Notes: generated from the sequence alone by a model not told the origin. A DNA stretch of 64,000 nucleotides from Litchfieldia sinesaloumensis (GCF_900156865.1 NZ_LT732529.1:2730460-2794459), one strand, 5' to 3'. Counted from the first letter of the stretch, positions 19,466-29,269 are shown. A program made the numbers and translations.

Positions 19466-20773
19466 TTAGTTTCTTTTGCTACTTTTTGTTTCTAATATAT
19501 TAGTAGCTCCTATTCTAAACTTTTCGGCACCATCACTAGGCGTGATATGTTTAAATAGTATTTGATTCGATATATCTTGTAATAGATTGACGACTTCAGT
19601 GGCCCCTAATGGATCTGCCATTTCAACTATATAATTGTTATTTTTTACGCTTTCTACGTACTCAAACATTTTTTTCTGGTCATCTGATAGTACGTCTGCC
19701 ATTTGCTCAACCACTGCCGATGATATAGGTACGCCTCTCTCCCCTTTAATCATTTTGTTTGCTTCAACGTCATTAATAAAGAAATCAATAAATTGAGCCG
19801 CTGCATGTTTATTCTTCGAACTCTTTGGAACCGAAAAAAGCATACTCGGCTTCAATGATAATCCTTCAGCCTGTCCACGCCCTGGCGGTGGGATTAATGC
19901 AATATCACGTTCTGTTGCTTCTGAGAAGCTTATATATTGATTGGAGTATGCCCAAGTCATTGGAGTTAATTTATTCATGAACAGACCATATTCTATCCCG
20001 TTGATTTTCTCTGTAACATCAGCCCTTGGGAAAGCACCTTTATCAAGCAATCTTAGTTGCATATTGAAGTAGTCGATAAACAACTGGTCATCCTCATAAC
20101 CTAATCCATTTCCGGTATCATTATATAGACTTTCTCCCAGTGTGGTTAAATAATATGAGAAGAAAACGTCTACTGATTTCATTTCATTTGTCCCGTATAT
20201 CCCCAACTTTTCATGGACCTTTGCCGCGATATCTTCATACTCATCCCATGTCCAATCAGTATTAGGCATTGTTCCTACAGCTGAGATAAGCTGTTCACGA
20301 TCTACAACAATTGCTGGGACATTTAGACCCAATGGGATACCATATAAATGATCATCGATTTTTCCACCAGATAGGATATCTTTACTTACTTCCCCGGTAC
20401 CAATAACACCATCCTCAACAAATGGAGTTAGGTCCTCAAGAGTGTTATTTTCACTATAGGTTCTTAGATATAATAGGTCCATTTGAATAATATCAGGTAG
20501 TTGTTTTGTAACCGCCAAAGGAGCAAGCCTTTGCCAATAATCATCCCAATAGGCATAATCAGATTCAACATTAATATGGGGATACTTTTGCTCAAATAAA
20601 TCAATAACCTTTAAGGTATAATCATGTCTAGGTTGTTCTCCCCACCACGAAATTCGCAACGTAACCTCCTCTTGCTCTTTACCTTTCACGAATTGCAGTA
20701 TGTTTAAGTTATCACAGCCACTGGCAACAAACACCATTATGAGGGACATGGTTGAAAACAGTAATTTTTTCAT
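19466..20773 (-). CDS. Second YesO-like sugar-binding lipoprotein, in the two-component operon
   Basis: 435 residues from ATG 20773 (a GTG at 20776 is less well placed relative to GGGG). Lipobox VASGC with C20. The mature part is a paralogue of the YesO-like protein (RISWWGEQPRHDYTLKVIDLF; similar DGDQLFIDYF region). No permease genes accompany it; instead it is the third gene after the sensor kinase and response regulator, with its own terminator. It may supply the YesPQ-like importer with a second specificity, or present ligand to the sensor kinase as in binding-protein-assisted sensor systems (inference). Confidence 0.88.
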   Translation of the reverse strand: MKKLLFSTMSLIMVFVASGCDNLNILQFVKGKEQEEVTLRISWWGEQPRHDYTLKVIDLFEQKYPHINVESDYAYWDDYWQRLAPLAVTKQLPDIIQMDLLYLRTYSENNTLEDLTPFVEDGVIGTGEVSKDILSGGKIDDHLYGIPLGLNVPAIVVDREQLISAVGTMPNTDWTWDEYEDIAAKVHEKLGIYGTNEMKSVDVFFSYYLTTLGESLYNDTGNGLGYEDDQLFIDYFNMQLRLLDKGAFPRADVTEKINGIEYGLFMNKLTPMTWAYSNQYISFSEATERDIALIPPPGRGQAEGLSLKPSMLFSVPKSSKNKHAAAQFIDFFINDVEANKMIKGERGVPISSAVVEQMADVLSDDQKKMFEYVESVKNNNYIVEMADPLGATEVVNLLQDISNQILFKHITPSDGAEKFRIGATNILETKSSKRN

Positions 20774-20794
20774 CACTTTTACCCCTTTTATTTT

Positions 20795-22351
20795 TTACCC
20801 TAGTAAAGATTCCCTTTTATACTCAGATGGTGTATATCCTGTATGTTTCTTAAATACCTGGCTGAAATACTGTGGGTTATCACCATACCCAATCTTTTCT
20901 GCAATCTCAAAAACTTTCACATCATTTTCCTTTTCTATTAAATCAATTGCCATTTCAATTCTCTTTTTAGTGATGTAATGGGAGAATTTAATTCCCGTTT
21001 CTTTTTTGAATAGTTTTCCGAGGTAATCGGCATTCATATATAACATTTCATTGGCAACCCAGTGTAATGACATATTCTGATTACTTATGTGCTGTTCGAT
21101 AATCTCTATAACGTTATTTATAATGGCTGAATGTTTATTTTTATTGACTGAAAAAAATGATAATGTTATCTCTTCTGCCACATGTTCAAAATACGACTTC
21201 ATTTGCTGGATTGTATCCATTTCCAATAAACTCGTTAACTTAGATAAATACTCATTCATTTCCTCTACATTACATAAGCGAATCATCGCATTATATAGTT
21301 GAATAACATATGACTTTGTTTTATTAATATCTTGTGTAATAAATAGCAACCTGTTAAAAAAGTTGTCTAATTCTTTATGAACCTCTTCCCACGAACCTGA
21401 TTTTACAAGTCGGCAAAATGTCTGTTCATCAAAATAGAACTCATCTGCACTACTTTCTTTATTATTGGGTATATCATGTTTCGTTATGATTCCACCCTCA
21501 CCCAGATAAAAACGATAGCTTAGGCAGTCTAATGCTTCTCTGTATAGTTTATTTGCATGCCCAATACTTCCTCCATTACTAATAGCAACCGTAGAATCTA
21601 AGTGATAGTACTGATAGAAAGTCTCCTTGATTTTTTCGATTTTCTCTTGGAGTTCATTTACTTCTTCACAATCTTCTATTACTAGTAGTACGGTTTCTCC
21701 AACCGTACAGCTAAGTTGATGGTTCTCTAAGATTTGCTCCGCTATGTTTTTCATCGCAAACATATGCTCAAAATCATATTCACCCTCTAATTGAAATAAC
21801 ACAACTCTAACATGTGTAGCATGCAAATCAACATGAAAGAGCCTTTGATAAGATCCCAATTCTTTCGTTTCATAATGATTGGTGATAAACTCCTTCAATA
21901 ACTGTTCTTTTGCATAAGGCATAACATCTTCTAATGTTTTTTTTAGCCCCTGAATGAATTGATCACGGTTTCGTTTTTGTGACAGTTCTTCGCAAAGCTC
22001 AAGTACGGCTTCCATAATACTGTTCTCATTACAGGGTTTTAGGAGATAATGCTTTACACCAAATGACATTGCTTGTTTCGCATACTCAAATTCACTAAAT
22101 CCGGTTAGTAAAACGAAACGAATTTCTGGAAATATTTTATGCACTTTTTCTACTAATTGTAGACCGTTCATCCCCGGCATCTTAATATCGCTCACAATGA
22201 TATCCGGCTTTTCCTGTTCGATTAAGTTGAGAGCTTCAATCCCATTTCTTGCAGTAGCTATTAGCCTTGTCCCCATAGACTCCCAATTAATTACCTTCGC
22301 CATGCCTTCGGTAATAATCCTCTCATCATCTACTAACAATACTTTATACAT
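20795..22351 (-). CDS. yesN: Two-component response regulator, YesN/AraC type
   Basis: 518 residues: CheY-like receiver 1-125 with DD at 8-9, phosphoacceptor D55 (IIVSDIKMPG), T/K residues further on; a helical middle region; AraC-type HTH at about 415-518 (LHWVANEMLYMNADYLGKLFK, VFEIAEKIGYGDNPQYFSQVFK). It overlaps the kinase gene by eight bases. In B. subtilis YesN activates RG-I genes; here it probably activates the transporter and lyase operons. Its DNA sites are not proven; candidate repeated promoter elements are listed separately. Confidence 0.92.
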   Translation of the reverse strand: MYKVLLVDDERIITEGMAKVINWESMGTRLIATARNGIEALNLIEQEKPDIIVSDIKMPGMNGLQLVEKVHKIFPEIRFVLLTGFSEFEYAKQAMSFGVKHYLLKPCNENSIMEAVLELCEELSQKRNRDQFIQGLKKTLEDVMPYAKEQLLKEFITNHYETKELGSYQRLFHVDLHATHVRVVLFQLEGEYDFEHMFAMKNIAEQILENHQLSCTVGETVLLVIEDCEEVNELQEKIEKIKETFYQYYHLDSTVAISNGGSIGHANKLYREALDCLSYRFYLGEGGIITKHDIPNNKESSADEFYFDEQTFCRLVKSGSWEEVHKELDNFFNRLLFITQDINKTKSYVIQLYNAMIRLCNVEEMNEYLSKLTSLLEMDTIQQMKSYFEHVAEEITLSFFSVNKNKHSAIINNVIEIIEQHISNQNMSLHWVANEMLYMNADYLGKLFKKETGIKFSHYITKKRIEMAIDLIEKENDVKVFEIAEKIGYGDNPQYFSQVFKKHTGYTPSEYKRESLLG

Positions 22352-24110
22352 GTTTCTCCCCCTTATCGAGCGGTAGAACGATAATCACTCTTGTTCCTTG
22401 ATTTGGTGCACTTTCTATCTCTACACCATACTTTTCTCCGTAGGAAAGATTAATTCGATCGTGGATGTTCGTTAAACCAACACCTTGTCCCCTTGTTTTT
22501 ATCTCGCCTTTTTTCATTTTTTCTATTATTTGCGGATCCATCCCTGGACCATTGTCCTCAACGATGAGTTTAAATGAGTCCTCTTGAGTTGTTGAATATA
22601 TTCTTATTTTGCACGTTTCAATCATTGGTTCTAGTGCATAATGGATAGCATTTTCAACAAGAGGTTGTAATGTTAGTTTTGGTATTGTATATCTTAAAAG
22701 TTCCTGGTCAACATCCATTTGAAAATCTAATCGCTCTTCAAAACGATACTTCTGAATAATAATATAGTTCTTAACCGTTGCTAGCTCTTCTTCAATTGGA
22801 ATTAGTGGTTCCTTTAAGCTGATGGAGTTTCGGAGCAAATAACCAAGTGATTCTACCATATTAGAAATCTGTCTTTGCCCATTTGCTTTTGCCAACCAGT
22901 TAATAGATTCTAGCGTATTGTATAGGAAATGCGGGTTGATTTGAGCTTGTAGCGCCTTAAATTCTGTTTCTTTAATGGTTAATTGCTTGGAGTAATTTTC
23001 ATTAATCAATTCATCAATTTGTTGAACCATTGTATGAAAATTTTGTTGTAGCTTCCCAACCTCGTCCTCCTGAATCGATGATTTAAGAACCTCTTTTCTT
23101 GCCTCTTTAAAATCACCTGCTGAAATCTGCTGTATCCCTGACACAAGATTCTCTAATGGCATCGTTATATTTCTCGCAAATCTCATTCCAGATATCGTCA
23201 CAATAATAAACATGACGATAAATGAAAAGATCAAAAGTGATTTAATTAGATTAATATTCTTAAAGATTTGATTAAAGGGAATTGCATTTACATAGCCCCA
23301 ATCAAAGTAATCTGATTTCTTATAAACAAAGAAATAATTCTTACCATTTATTTTTTTAAATTGATAGCCATAGTGCATATCGAGTACAGTATCTTTTACG
23401 TGTAAAGGTGGTTCTGTCGGGAAGATAATGCCTTTATCGTCAGCAATTAAGAAATTCCCGTCCATTTTTTGCGAGCCAGCTAACGTATTACCCACAAGTT
23501 TTTCCATATTAACAAAAATAACGAGGGTTCCCAATGTATCAAAATGTAATGTATTGAAATCTTTAACTTCTCGAGCTGTAATAATTGTAAATTTATTTTC
23601 ATTTGGATTAACCCAAACATTACTTCCATCCGCCTGTTTGGCAGATTTCTCAAATTCGTCTTTTTGGCTTTTTGTTAATTTAATAGCTCTTGGTCCAGCA
23701 ACGTACTCTTCTCCATTTGTATCTATTAAATTTGCCGATAAAATATAGGGTTCCTTGTTAACATAACTTAGAATTTTATCGTTGATCTGGTTGCGTAGTA
23801 TAAATTTGTCATACTCAGATACTTGTAAATTAACCTTGGAGAGATATTGTTGAATTTGGGGATCTGTTAAAATTTTGTAGGTTACATCCTCCATGTTTTT
23901 TAATTCCATTTCAATACTATTTGAAGTTGTGCTTAACACCTGTGAAGATTTACTATAGAGCTGTTCATCATAGATTTGAAAAGCATACCTTAAACCAATA
24001 AAAGTAATTAAAAATGAAATAATCATAATCCATGAAACTAGTAAAAATAGTTTATATTTAATTTTTAGGTTTCCATAGGATGTTCGTAAACGGCGGATTT
24101 TATTTTTCAT
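22344..24110 (-). CDS. yesM: Sensor histidine kinase, YesM type
   Basis: 588 residues. Membrane helix 1 at about 20-40, extracellular sensor 45-285, helix 2 at 286-308, HAMP 310-365, His_kinase domain with INPHFLYNTLE (phosphoacceptor H394), and a C-terminal ATPase domain (LVENAIHYALEP, VEDNGPGMDP, GQGVGLTNIHDRI). First gene of the yesM-yesN-binding protein operon, with a consensus cre site 23 bases upstream of the ATG. The extracellular part has no intrinsic binding motif that I can recognise. Confidence 0.92.
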   Translation of the reverse strand: MKNKIRRLRTSYGNLKIKYKLFLLVSWIMIISFLITFIGLRYAFQIYDEQLYSKSSQVLSTTSNSIEMELKNMEDVTYKILTDPQIQQYLSKVNLQVSEYDKFILRNQINDKILSYVNKEPYILSANLIDTNGEEYVAGPRAIKLTKSQKDEFEKSAKQADGSNVWVNPNENKFTIITAREVKDFNTLHFDTLGTLVIFVNMEKLVGNTLAGSQKMDGNFLIADDKGIIFPTEPPLHVKDTVLDMHYGYQFKKINGKNYFFVYKKSDYFDWGYVNAIPFNQIFKNINLIKSLLIFSFIVMFIIVTISGMRFARNITMPLENLVSGIQQISAGDFKEARKEVLKSSIQEDEVGKLQQNFHTMVQQIDELINENYSKQLTIKETEFKALQAQINPHFLYNTLESINWLAKANGQRQISNMVESLGYLLRNSISLKEPLIPIEEELATVKNYIIIQKYRFEERLDFQMDVDQELLRYTIPKLTLQPLVENAIHYALEPMIETCKIRIYSTTQEDSFKLIVEDNGPGMDPQIIEKMKKGEIKTRGQGVGLTNIHDRINLSYGEKYGVEIESAPNQGTRVIIVLPLDKGEKHV

Positions 24111-24132
24111 TCATATAATCTCCGGGGTATTT

Positions 24133-24148
24133 TTGTAAGCGTACTCAT
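24133..24148 (-). promoter_or_regulatory. Consensus cre site upstream of yesM
   Basis: TTGTAAGCGTACTCAT fits WTGNAANCGNWNNCWW at all defined positions. It lies between promoter and start codon, predicting CcpA repression of the sensor-regulator operon when preferred sugars are present. Confidence 0.6.
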
Positions 24149-24288
24149 TAATTTTCAAAGTATAGTTACTATTAAAAATTTTATCATAGTTATGCTTTGT
24201 TTCAAAGGTATCCATTACGTTTTTACACTTTTTACTATTTGAACCTGATAATCACTAAAGAATAGCGTATGGCAACTGTTATAATAGT

Positions 24289-24304
24289 CTGATAATATTA
24301 TCAG
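24289..24304. promoter_or_regulatory. 16-bp perfect palindrome between yesM and the deacetylase gene
   Basis: CTGATAATATTATCAG is perfectly self-complementary. It lies about 90 bases before the deacetylase start and could be an operator for either divergent gene. No binding protein can be assigned. Confidence 0.35.
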
Positions 24305-24393
24305 TATGCATTTTATACTGTTTTAATAGCATCCTTGAGTAATATGAAAGTGACTCATGTATACTAAAAATATTTAATAGATTGAGAGGGTAA

Positions 24394-25197
24394 ATGATGC
24401 CAAAAATAATGCTTGCGTTTCCAGAAGGAAAACATAAAGTGTTAACGATGAGTTATGACGATGGCAAGGCAGCTGACAGAAGACTAGTAGGTATTTTTAA
24501 TCAATATGGTATAAAGGGTACTTTCCACCTTAATTCTGGGTTATTGGGAGAAGGGGATCGTATACCTGTTGATGAGGTTGCCAAGCTTTATAATGGACAT
24601 GAAATTTCAACTCATACTGTAACTCATCCAACCATTGCACGTTCACCAAAAGAACAACTTCTTGAAGAAATCATTGAAGATCGGAAAAGCTTGGAAAAAA
24701 TAGCTGGGTATACAGTAAGAGGATTATCTTATCCTAACGGTTCTTATAATCGCCTTATAAAAGAAATGCTACCCTATTTAGGCATTGAGTATGCCAGAAC
24801 TGTTAATAGTACAGGCCAATTTTCCATCCCGGATGACTTTCTAGAATGGAATCCAACTTGTCATCATAAAAGAAATTTAATGGGACTTGCAGAAGATTTC
24901 GTTGCACTTCACAAAAAGCAATATTTGTATATGCTATATGTATGGGGCCATAGCTATGAATTCGACACTGATCAAAACTGGGATTTGATTGAAAAATTTT
25001 GCGAGTTTATTGGCGGCCGAACTGATATCTGGTATGCAACCAATATACAGATTTTCGACTATTTCAAAGCATTCCATAACCTAAAATTTTCTGCAGATAG
25101 CAGTTTTGTATATAATCCGAATGCAGTCTCAGTGTGGCTGAATGTAGATAACAATATTGTCGAGATAGCAGGCGGTAAGCAAGTTGATTTGATTTAG
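24394..25197 (+). CDS. Cytosolic polysaccharide deacetylase (CE4-like)
   Basis: 267 residues with a NodB-homology fold. Motif 1 is MSYDDGKAAD with D22 and D23; motif 2 EISTHTVTHP gives the metal ligands H74 and H78; SYPNGSYN matches the motif-3 region. CE4 enzymes remove acetyl groups from amino sugars or polysaccharides. Unlike most, it has no signal peptide or membrane anchor, so it should act on imported oligomers. Deacetylation of RG-I fragments is a reasonable guess from the neighbourhood but is not established for this family. It is one of few plus-strand genes, divergent from yesM, with GAGAGGG before the ATG. Confidence 0.8.
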   Translation: MMPKIMLAFPEGKHKVLTMSYDDGKAADRRLVGIFNQYGIKGTFHLNSGLLGEGDRIPVDEVAKLYNGHEISTHTVTHPTIARSPKEQLLEEIIEDRKSLEKIAGYTVRGLSYPNGSYNRLIKEMLPYLGIEYARTVNSTGQFSIPDDFLEWNPTCHHKRNLMGLAEDFVALHKKQYLYMLYVWGHSYEFDTDQNWDLIEKFCEFIGGRTDIWYATNIQIFDYFKAFHNLKFSADSSFVYNPNAVSVWLNVDNNIVEIAGGKQVDLI

Positions 25198-25221
25198 TTG
25201 AACTATCATATACAAAAGAGG

Positions 25222-25247
25222 GTCCCTAAAAGCTATGCTTTTGGGAC
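25222..25247 (+). terminator. Putative terminator of the deacetylase gene
   Basis: GTCCC-AAAAGC pairs with GCTTTT-GGGAC around a short loop, followed by TTTATTATG; the T-tract is weak. Confidence 0.5.
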
Positions 25248-25293
25248 TTTATTATGACCTCATCTTTTTCATCAGAAATAGTACTCAGTTAAC

Positions 25294-25330
25294 GTATTAA
25301 AAAGGAACGAATACAGCTCCTTTTTAATAC
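25294..25330 (-). terminator. Putative terminator of the GH78-PL22 operon
   Basis: GTATTAAAAAGGA (25294-25306) is the perfect complement of TCCTTTTTAATAC (25318-25330). The built-in A and T runs let it work on both strands; it lies directly after the GH78 stop. Confidence 0.6.
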
Positions 25331-25332
25331 AG

Positions 25333-27018
25333 TTATTTTTCTATTATTATTCCTTCCGGGGTATGATAGGTTGTCGCAACTGAACCATCTTCCTGTTTCA
25401 CATGTTTTACATGGATTTCACCGTACGGAGTTGGGTATGAACCTTCAACCCTTTCAAGGTCACCTAATTGAGGCTTAATCCTGATAATTTTACAGCCCGG
25501 TTCAACAACCTCAATCCCTAACACATACCTGGATAACCATGCTGTCGGACCTGATGCCCACCCATGGCATAAGCTATGACGGTAACCTACATAACAATGA
25601 TCACCATACGATCCGTGAACATCTACTTTGTCTGGTGGAGTTATCTCATCAATTCGAGAAGCTTGATTCAACCATTCGATATTAAAGTCTTCCCAAAAGG
25701 TAGTAGCTCCTAATTTTAGCATGCCACCCCAATATTCCCGAATATTATCTAAGCAGCCTTGAACATCACCGGCTTCAGCTTTTGCCAGTAGCATGTAGTA
25801 ACCATAGAACGTTGAATAACCATTCGTTCCTCCAACTGAAAGTACTTCTTTATTAGCGGATTTGGCATCCATAATAGTAGCAAGCGCTAGTAATGCAGCT
25901 GCTTGTTTACTATTTGCATGGTTTGGTTGGTATTGACGCAGTTTTGTAACGTGTTGATCACAACGCTCCTTAGCTTTATGGTCACCAAGATAATGACAAA
26001 GTTTCGCACCTCTTTCCAGCGCAATGGTAAAGAGTGCGTGGACTCCGGCATTAACACCATCCTTATTGTCACTTGATGGCCAATCAAGAAAGGGATTTGG
26101 TATTGTATTAGTACCATCTGGTTGTATATGGTCAGCAATTTGATCTAGTAATCTAATTAAATAGTCTTTTTGTTGCTTTAAATAATCTAAATCACCATTT
26201 TGCATATACCAATCATATTGAATAATTACCCACCATGCTGAATAACTTGGAATGGTGTTCATCCAAGCTGGAAGCGCTGTTCGATCGCGAACAAAATCTA
26301 AACTATTCGGAACAATATCATCATAGCCGAAAACAGCTTGAATGGTTGAGGTTTCAGGATGCATATCCCCTACCCAAACCATTCGATCTCGTTTGATTCC
26401 ATCCCATAGGTAATCCTGCATATTTAAATAAACAGTGTAGGCGCCCGTTTCCCATATTTGGTTTAATAATGGATCACTACTATGAAATGCCCCCTTATAC
26501 TCTATATCCCTGTGAAGAAAAACAGCACGAATTGTTTTGAGCTCCATCAAACAATCCTTTTCTAGTAAATCAACTCGTACAAATCGAAACCCTGTGTTTC
26601 CAACTTCATTAGCTCCCAGAAAGCTCATTTGAACTACTTGATCCCTAATTGCATGATCATTTGTAGCATTTGTTTTACCACCAATATCACTCATCGCTTC
26701 CATAACAGACTCCCCAAAGCGAACTCGGACCTTTGGCGCTTTTACGTACTCTTTGTCTCGAAAACAATTCCAAATGGACATTTGAATACCACCATGTAAT
26801 TCAACACCAAAATCTAATAGAATACTTGCAGGCTTATCTTTCGTATACAGACGGACAGGGTTCTCTGCAGTTAACAATACTTGACCGTCTCGATTTTCCA
26901 ATAATAAATGTTCATTTTCTACAAATGACCCATCTTCTTCAGACTTCCACACGATTCTTGAAGGTGTAATGTAATCTCGAACTCGAGGGTCCCTAATCTG
27001 TTTAAACATTCCCCTCAT
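25333..27018 (-). CDS. GH78 alpha-L-rhamnosidase
   Basis: 561 residues, shorter than typical multi-domain GH78 enzymes: an N-terminal beta-sandwich (about 1-170) and an (alpha/alpha)6 barrel. The GH78 signature GIKRDRMVWVGDMHPE at 207-222 supplies D211, D218 and E222, and E443 in TTFWEDF is the likely base. It releases terminal L-rhamnose from RG-I oligomers. No signal peptide. The ATG at 27018 overlaps the PL22 stop (ATGA); a second ATG at 27009 has better spacing from GAAGG, so the true start may be there. Confidence 0.85.
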   Translation of the reverse strand: MRGMFKQIRDPRVRDYITPSRIVWKSEEDGSFVENEHLLLENRDGQVLLTAENPVRLYTKDKPASILLDFGVELHGGIQMSIWNCFRDKEYVKAPKVRVRFGESVMEAMSDIGGKTNATNDHAIRDQVVQMSFLGANEVGNTGFRFVRVDLLEKDCLMELKTIRAVFLHRDIEYKGAFHSSDPLLNQIWETGAYTVYLNMQDYLWDGIKRDRMVWVGDMHPETSTIQAVFGYDDIVPNSLDFVRDRTALPAWMNTIPSYSAWWVIIQYDWYMQNGDLDYLKQQKDYLIRLLDQIADHIQPDGTNTIPNPFLDWPSSDNKDGVNAGVHALFTIALERGAKLCHYLGDHKAKERCDQHVTKLRQYQPNHANSKQAAALLALATIMDAKSANKEVLSVGGTNGYSTFYGYYMLLAKAEAGDVQGCLDNIREYWGGMLKLGATTFWEDFNIEWLNQASRIDEITPPDKVDVHGSYGDHCYVGYRHSLCHGWASGPTAWLSRYVLGIEVVEPGCKIIRIKPQLGDLERVEGSYPTPYGEIHVKHVKQEDGSVATTYHTPEGIIIEK

Positions 27019-28196
27019 CCTTCAAAATCAGGCAACTGATTAAGATCCTCGGGTAAATCTACTAGGTAAAGGTTGCCGTATCCATTTTTATCACTGGTAA
27101 ACAATAATTTTGTTCCGTCTGGCGTAAACCTTGGATGAGCATGAACCTTTTGGACATGAAAGCTACAACGATGCTCACATAATACCTTTGGATTCGTAAA
27201 TTGATTGTCCTCTTTTCCCCAAATGATTAATTTATCAAGAGGGGCTCTACCGTCGACAATTATTTTCGAGAAATCATTTGAAGAGGCATGCCAATTAACA
27301 AAGTTAAATTCTACTTCTTCCATGTTGGAGTTATCATACTGAATTTTTCCAAAGAATCCTGTACCATCTTTTCTAAAACCATGGTACCCGATATGTTCTC
27401 CATCTTCATGCCAATACTCATGGCCAACCATTTCAAACTCTTCCGTACGTTCTCTTATTTTCCATACATCACCATTCTCCAAATTAAGTCCCCAGATACG
27501 GTGATCAACCAATTGCCATGGCCCTTCGTGACAAAATGTAATGAGATTATTCTTTGTTGGAGAAGTGTTAATATGAGTAATAAAGCTTTCTTCCTCATAA
27601 ACTACTTTACTCTTCTTATCATCAATCCCTATTTGTAAAATTTGAGATTTAGGTTTTGCTTCCATTAGTTCTCGATGTCCTACATAACCATTTCCTAAAT
27701 CGATTGCAATTTTATCAGACAAATCTTCTCTATTACACGTAATAATGTACTTTCCATCTGCAGTACAGTTTAAGTTTCCACCGCTTAAATTCGTCGGACC
27801 TTCATAAATAATGCTTTCCTGAAATGATTCCAAATCAATTTCAATGATTTGATGATTCCTTCTGAAGTACGCCTTTTTCTCAAAGGGATGTAAACAAGGA
27901 GATAAAAAGCCATATGTAGTGTTGTGATCTGTTAGTTGAGTAATCTCGCCTGTGGTCATATCGATACTGAATAGATTTGTACTGTTTTCCCGGTCCGAAA
28001 TAAATAGCAGTTTCTTTCCATCTTCATACCAGCCATTTTCCGTAAAATAGAAATGATGACTATGCCCTGTATAATCTGTTAATTGTGTTACTTTAACTCC
28101 TGTAAATCGATCCTTATACTCTTTCCATTCAGGTGGTAAAACTGTTCCTTTTGCCAAATTCGTCATCTCCCTATTCGGACATTTGTCAATTAACAC
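27015..28196 (-). CDS. ogl: Oligogalacturonate lyase (PL22)
   Basis: 393 residues, a seven-bladed beta-propeller with repeated LLFISDR / LLFTSDK strands. The Mn-binding triad of the family appears as Q349, H352 and H354 in VQKVHAHPRF, matching the Q-x2-H-x-H spacing known from Yersinia Ogl. It splits di- and oligogalacturonates in the cytosol to unsaturated monomers that lead to the KDG pathway. The start is probably GTG 28196, with AAGGATGG six to seven bases upstream; an in-frame ATG at 28166 has GGGAG directly abutting and is less likely. Confidence 0.92.
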   Translation of the reverse strand: MLIDKCPNREMTNLAKGTVLPPEWKEYKDRFTGVKVTQLTDYTGHSHHFYFTENGWYEDGKKLLFISDRENSTNLFSIDMTTGEITQLTDHNTTYGFLSPCLHPFEKKAYFRRNHQIIEIDLESFQESIIYEGPTNLSGGNLNCTADGKYIITCNREDLSDKIAIDLGNGYVGHRELMEAKPKSQILQIGIDDKKSKVVYEEESFITHINTSPTKNNLITFCHEGPWQLVDHRIWGLNLENGDVWKIRERTEEFEMVGHEYWHEDGEHIGYHGFRKDGTGFFGKIQYDNSNMEEVEFNFVNWHASSNDFSKIIVDGRAPLDKLIIWGKEDNQFTNPKVLCEHRCSFHVQKVHAHPRFTPDGTKLLFTSDKNGYGNLYLVDLPEDLNQLPDFEG

Positions 28197-28347
28197 ATGA
28201 CACCATCCTTATTATTATTCAATGATTTTTCTATCCAAATATTTCTCACACAAATTCTACAACTGTTGCACTCATCTGTTATTGAGGTTTAGGCAAACAG
28301 CTTCTTGTTAAATATAGTAGTAAAAATTTACTAGAAAGGACAAAGTG

Positions 28348-29139
28348 ATGTCTAACAACTATAACCTAAAAGATAAAGTAGCCATCATAACAGGTGGAGG
28401 CTCCGGAATAGGGCGTTCAACTGCTATTCGTTTAGCTAGTGAGGGGGCGAAGGTATGTCTCCTTGATATAAATTATGATCATGTTGTTAAGGTTAAAGAG
28501 AAAATTGAGAAAGCCGGTAGTACAGCCCTAGCTATAAAATGCGATATAAACTCACCTCTTGAAATCGAACAGGGTATCAAGGCTGCAATGGAGCATTGGG
28601 GAAAGATTGACATATTATTTGCCAATGCTGGAATAGCTGGTGAAATGGCTCCAATTGAAACGATGAACGTTCATGATTGGGACAGGACAATAAACACCAA
28701 TCTTAGAGGGACGTTCTTAACTGTTAAATATTCCATTCCTTATCTGAAAAGAAATGGAGGCAGCATCATTATCACAAGTTCAGTTAGTGGTAGTCGGATT
28801 TTCTCACAAGCTGGATTTACCGCTTATAGTACTTCAAAGGCTGGCCAACTCGCATTTATGAAAATGGCAGCATTGGAACTTGCTCAATACAAAATTCGAG
28901 TGAATGCAATTTGCCCTGGTGGTATTCAAACACATATTCAAGAGTCAATCCATAAATCACCGGATGTCAAAGGAATAGAAATTCCAATTAAGTTTCCTGA
29001 AGGGGATCAACCTTTAGAGCACGGACCTGGTCAACCAGAACAAGTTGCTCAATTAGTTGCATTTTTAGCCTCTGATGTCTCTTCACACATAACAGGGACT
29101 GAAATTTTTATTGATGGTGCAGAGTCACTGCTAAGATGA
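28348..29139 (+). CDS. SDR family oxidoreductase
   Basis: 263 residues. TGGGSGIG is the cofactor-binding loop, NAGIAG and the Ser of ITSSVSG with YSTSK give the catalytic Asn-Ser-Tyr-Lys set. The Asp at the end of strand 2 (LLDIN) favours NAD(H). Possible substrates in this locus are rhamnose or uronic acid intermediates (KduD-like 2,5-diketo acids or rhamnose dehydrogenases), but the sequence does not decide. ATG 28348 is seven bases after AGGA; a GTG lies three bases earlier. Divergent from ogl. Confidence 0.85.
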   Translation: MSNNYNLKDKVAIITGGGSGIGRSTAIRLASEGAKVCLLDINYDHVVKVKEKIEKAGSTALAIKCDINSPLEIEQGIKAAMEHWGKIDILFANAGIAGEMAPIETMNVHDWDRTINTNLRGTFLTVKYSIPYLKRNGGSIIITSSVSGSRIFSQAGFTAYSTSKAGQLAFMKMAALELAQYKIRVNAICPGGIQTHIQESIHKSPDVKGIEIPIKFPEGDQPLEHGPGQPEQVAQLVAFLASDVSSHITGTEIFIDGAESLLR

Positions 29140-29269
29140 TTGAAAGCAATTCTATAACGCATAAAAGGTGGAGGTCTTCCGAAATTTTAAGTCCTAAACC
29201 TTTTATGTCTAGTTTACTAACATTCTTTGTTGATTATATTTCTCTTACAGAAAATATTGGAACAACCAG

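Noticed and set aside
28310-28344. Third copy of the 13336-13400 promoter type (GTCCTTT...AGTAAAT on the minus strand upstream of ogl)
   Set aside because: GAATAT at the 24-base position is missing and the match mainly reflects the complement of the SDR ribosome binding site.
29162-29204. Hairpin AAAAGGT...ACCTTTT as a terminator of the SDR gene
   Set aside because: The stem is interrupted and no T-tract follows on the plus strand; recorded only as part of the intergenic description.
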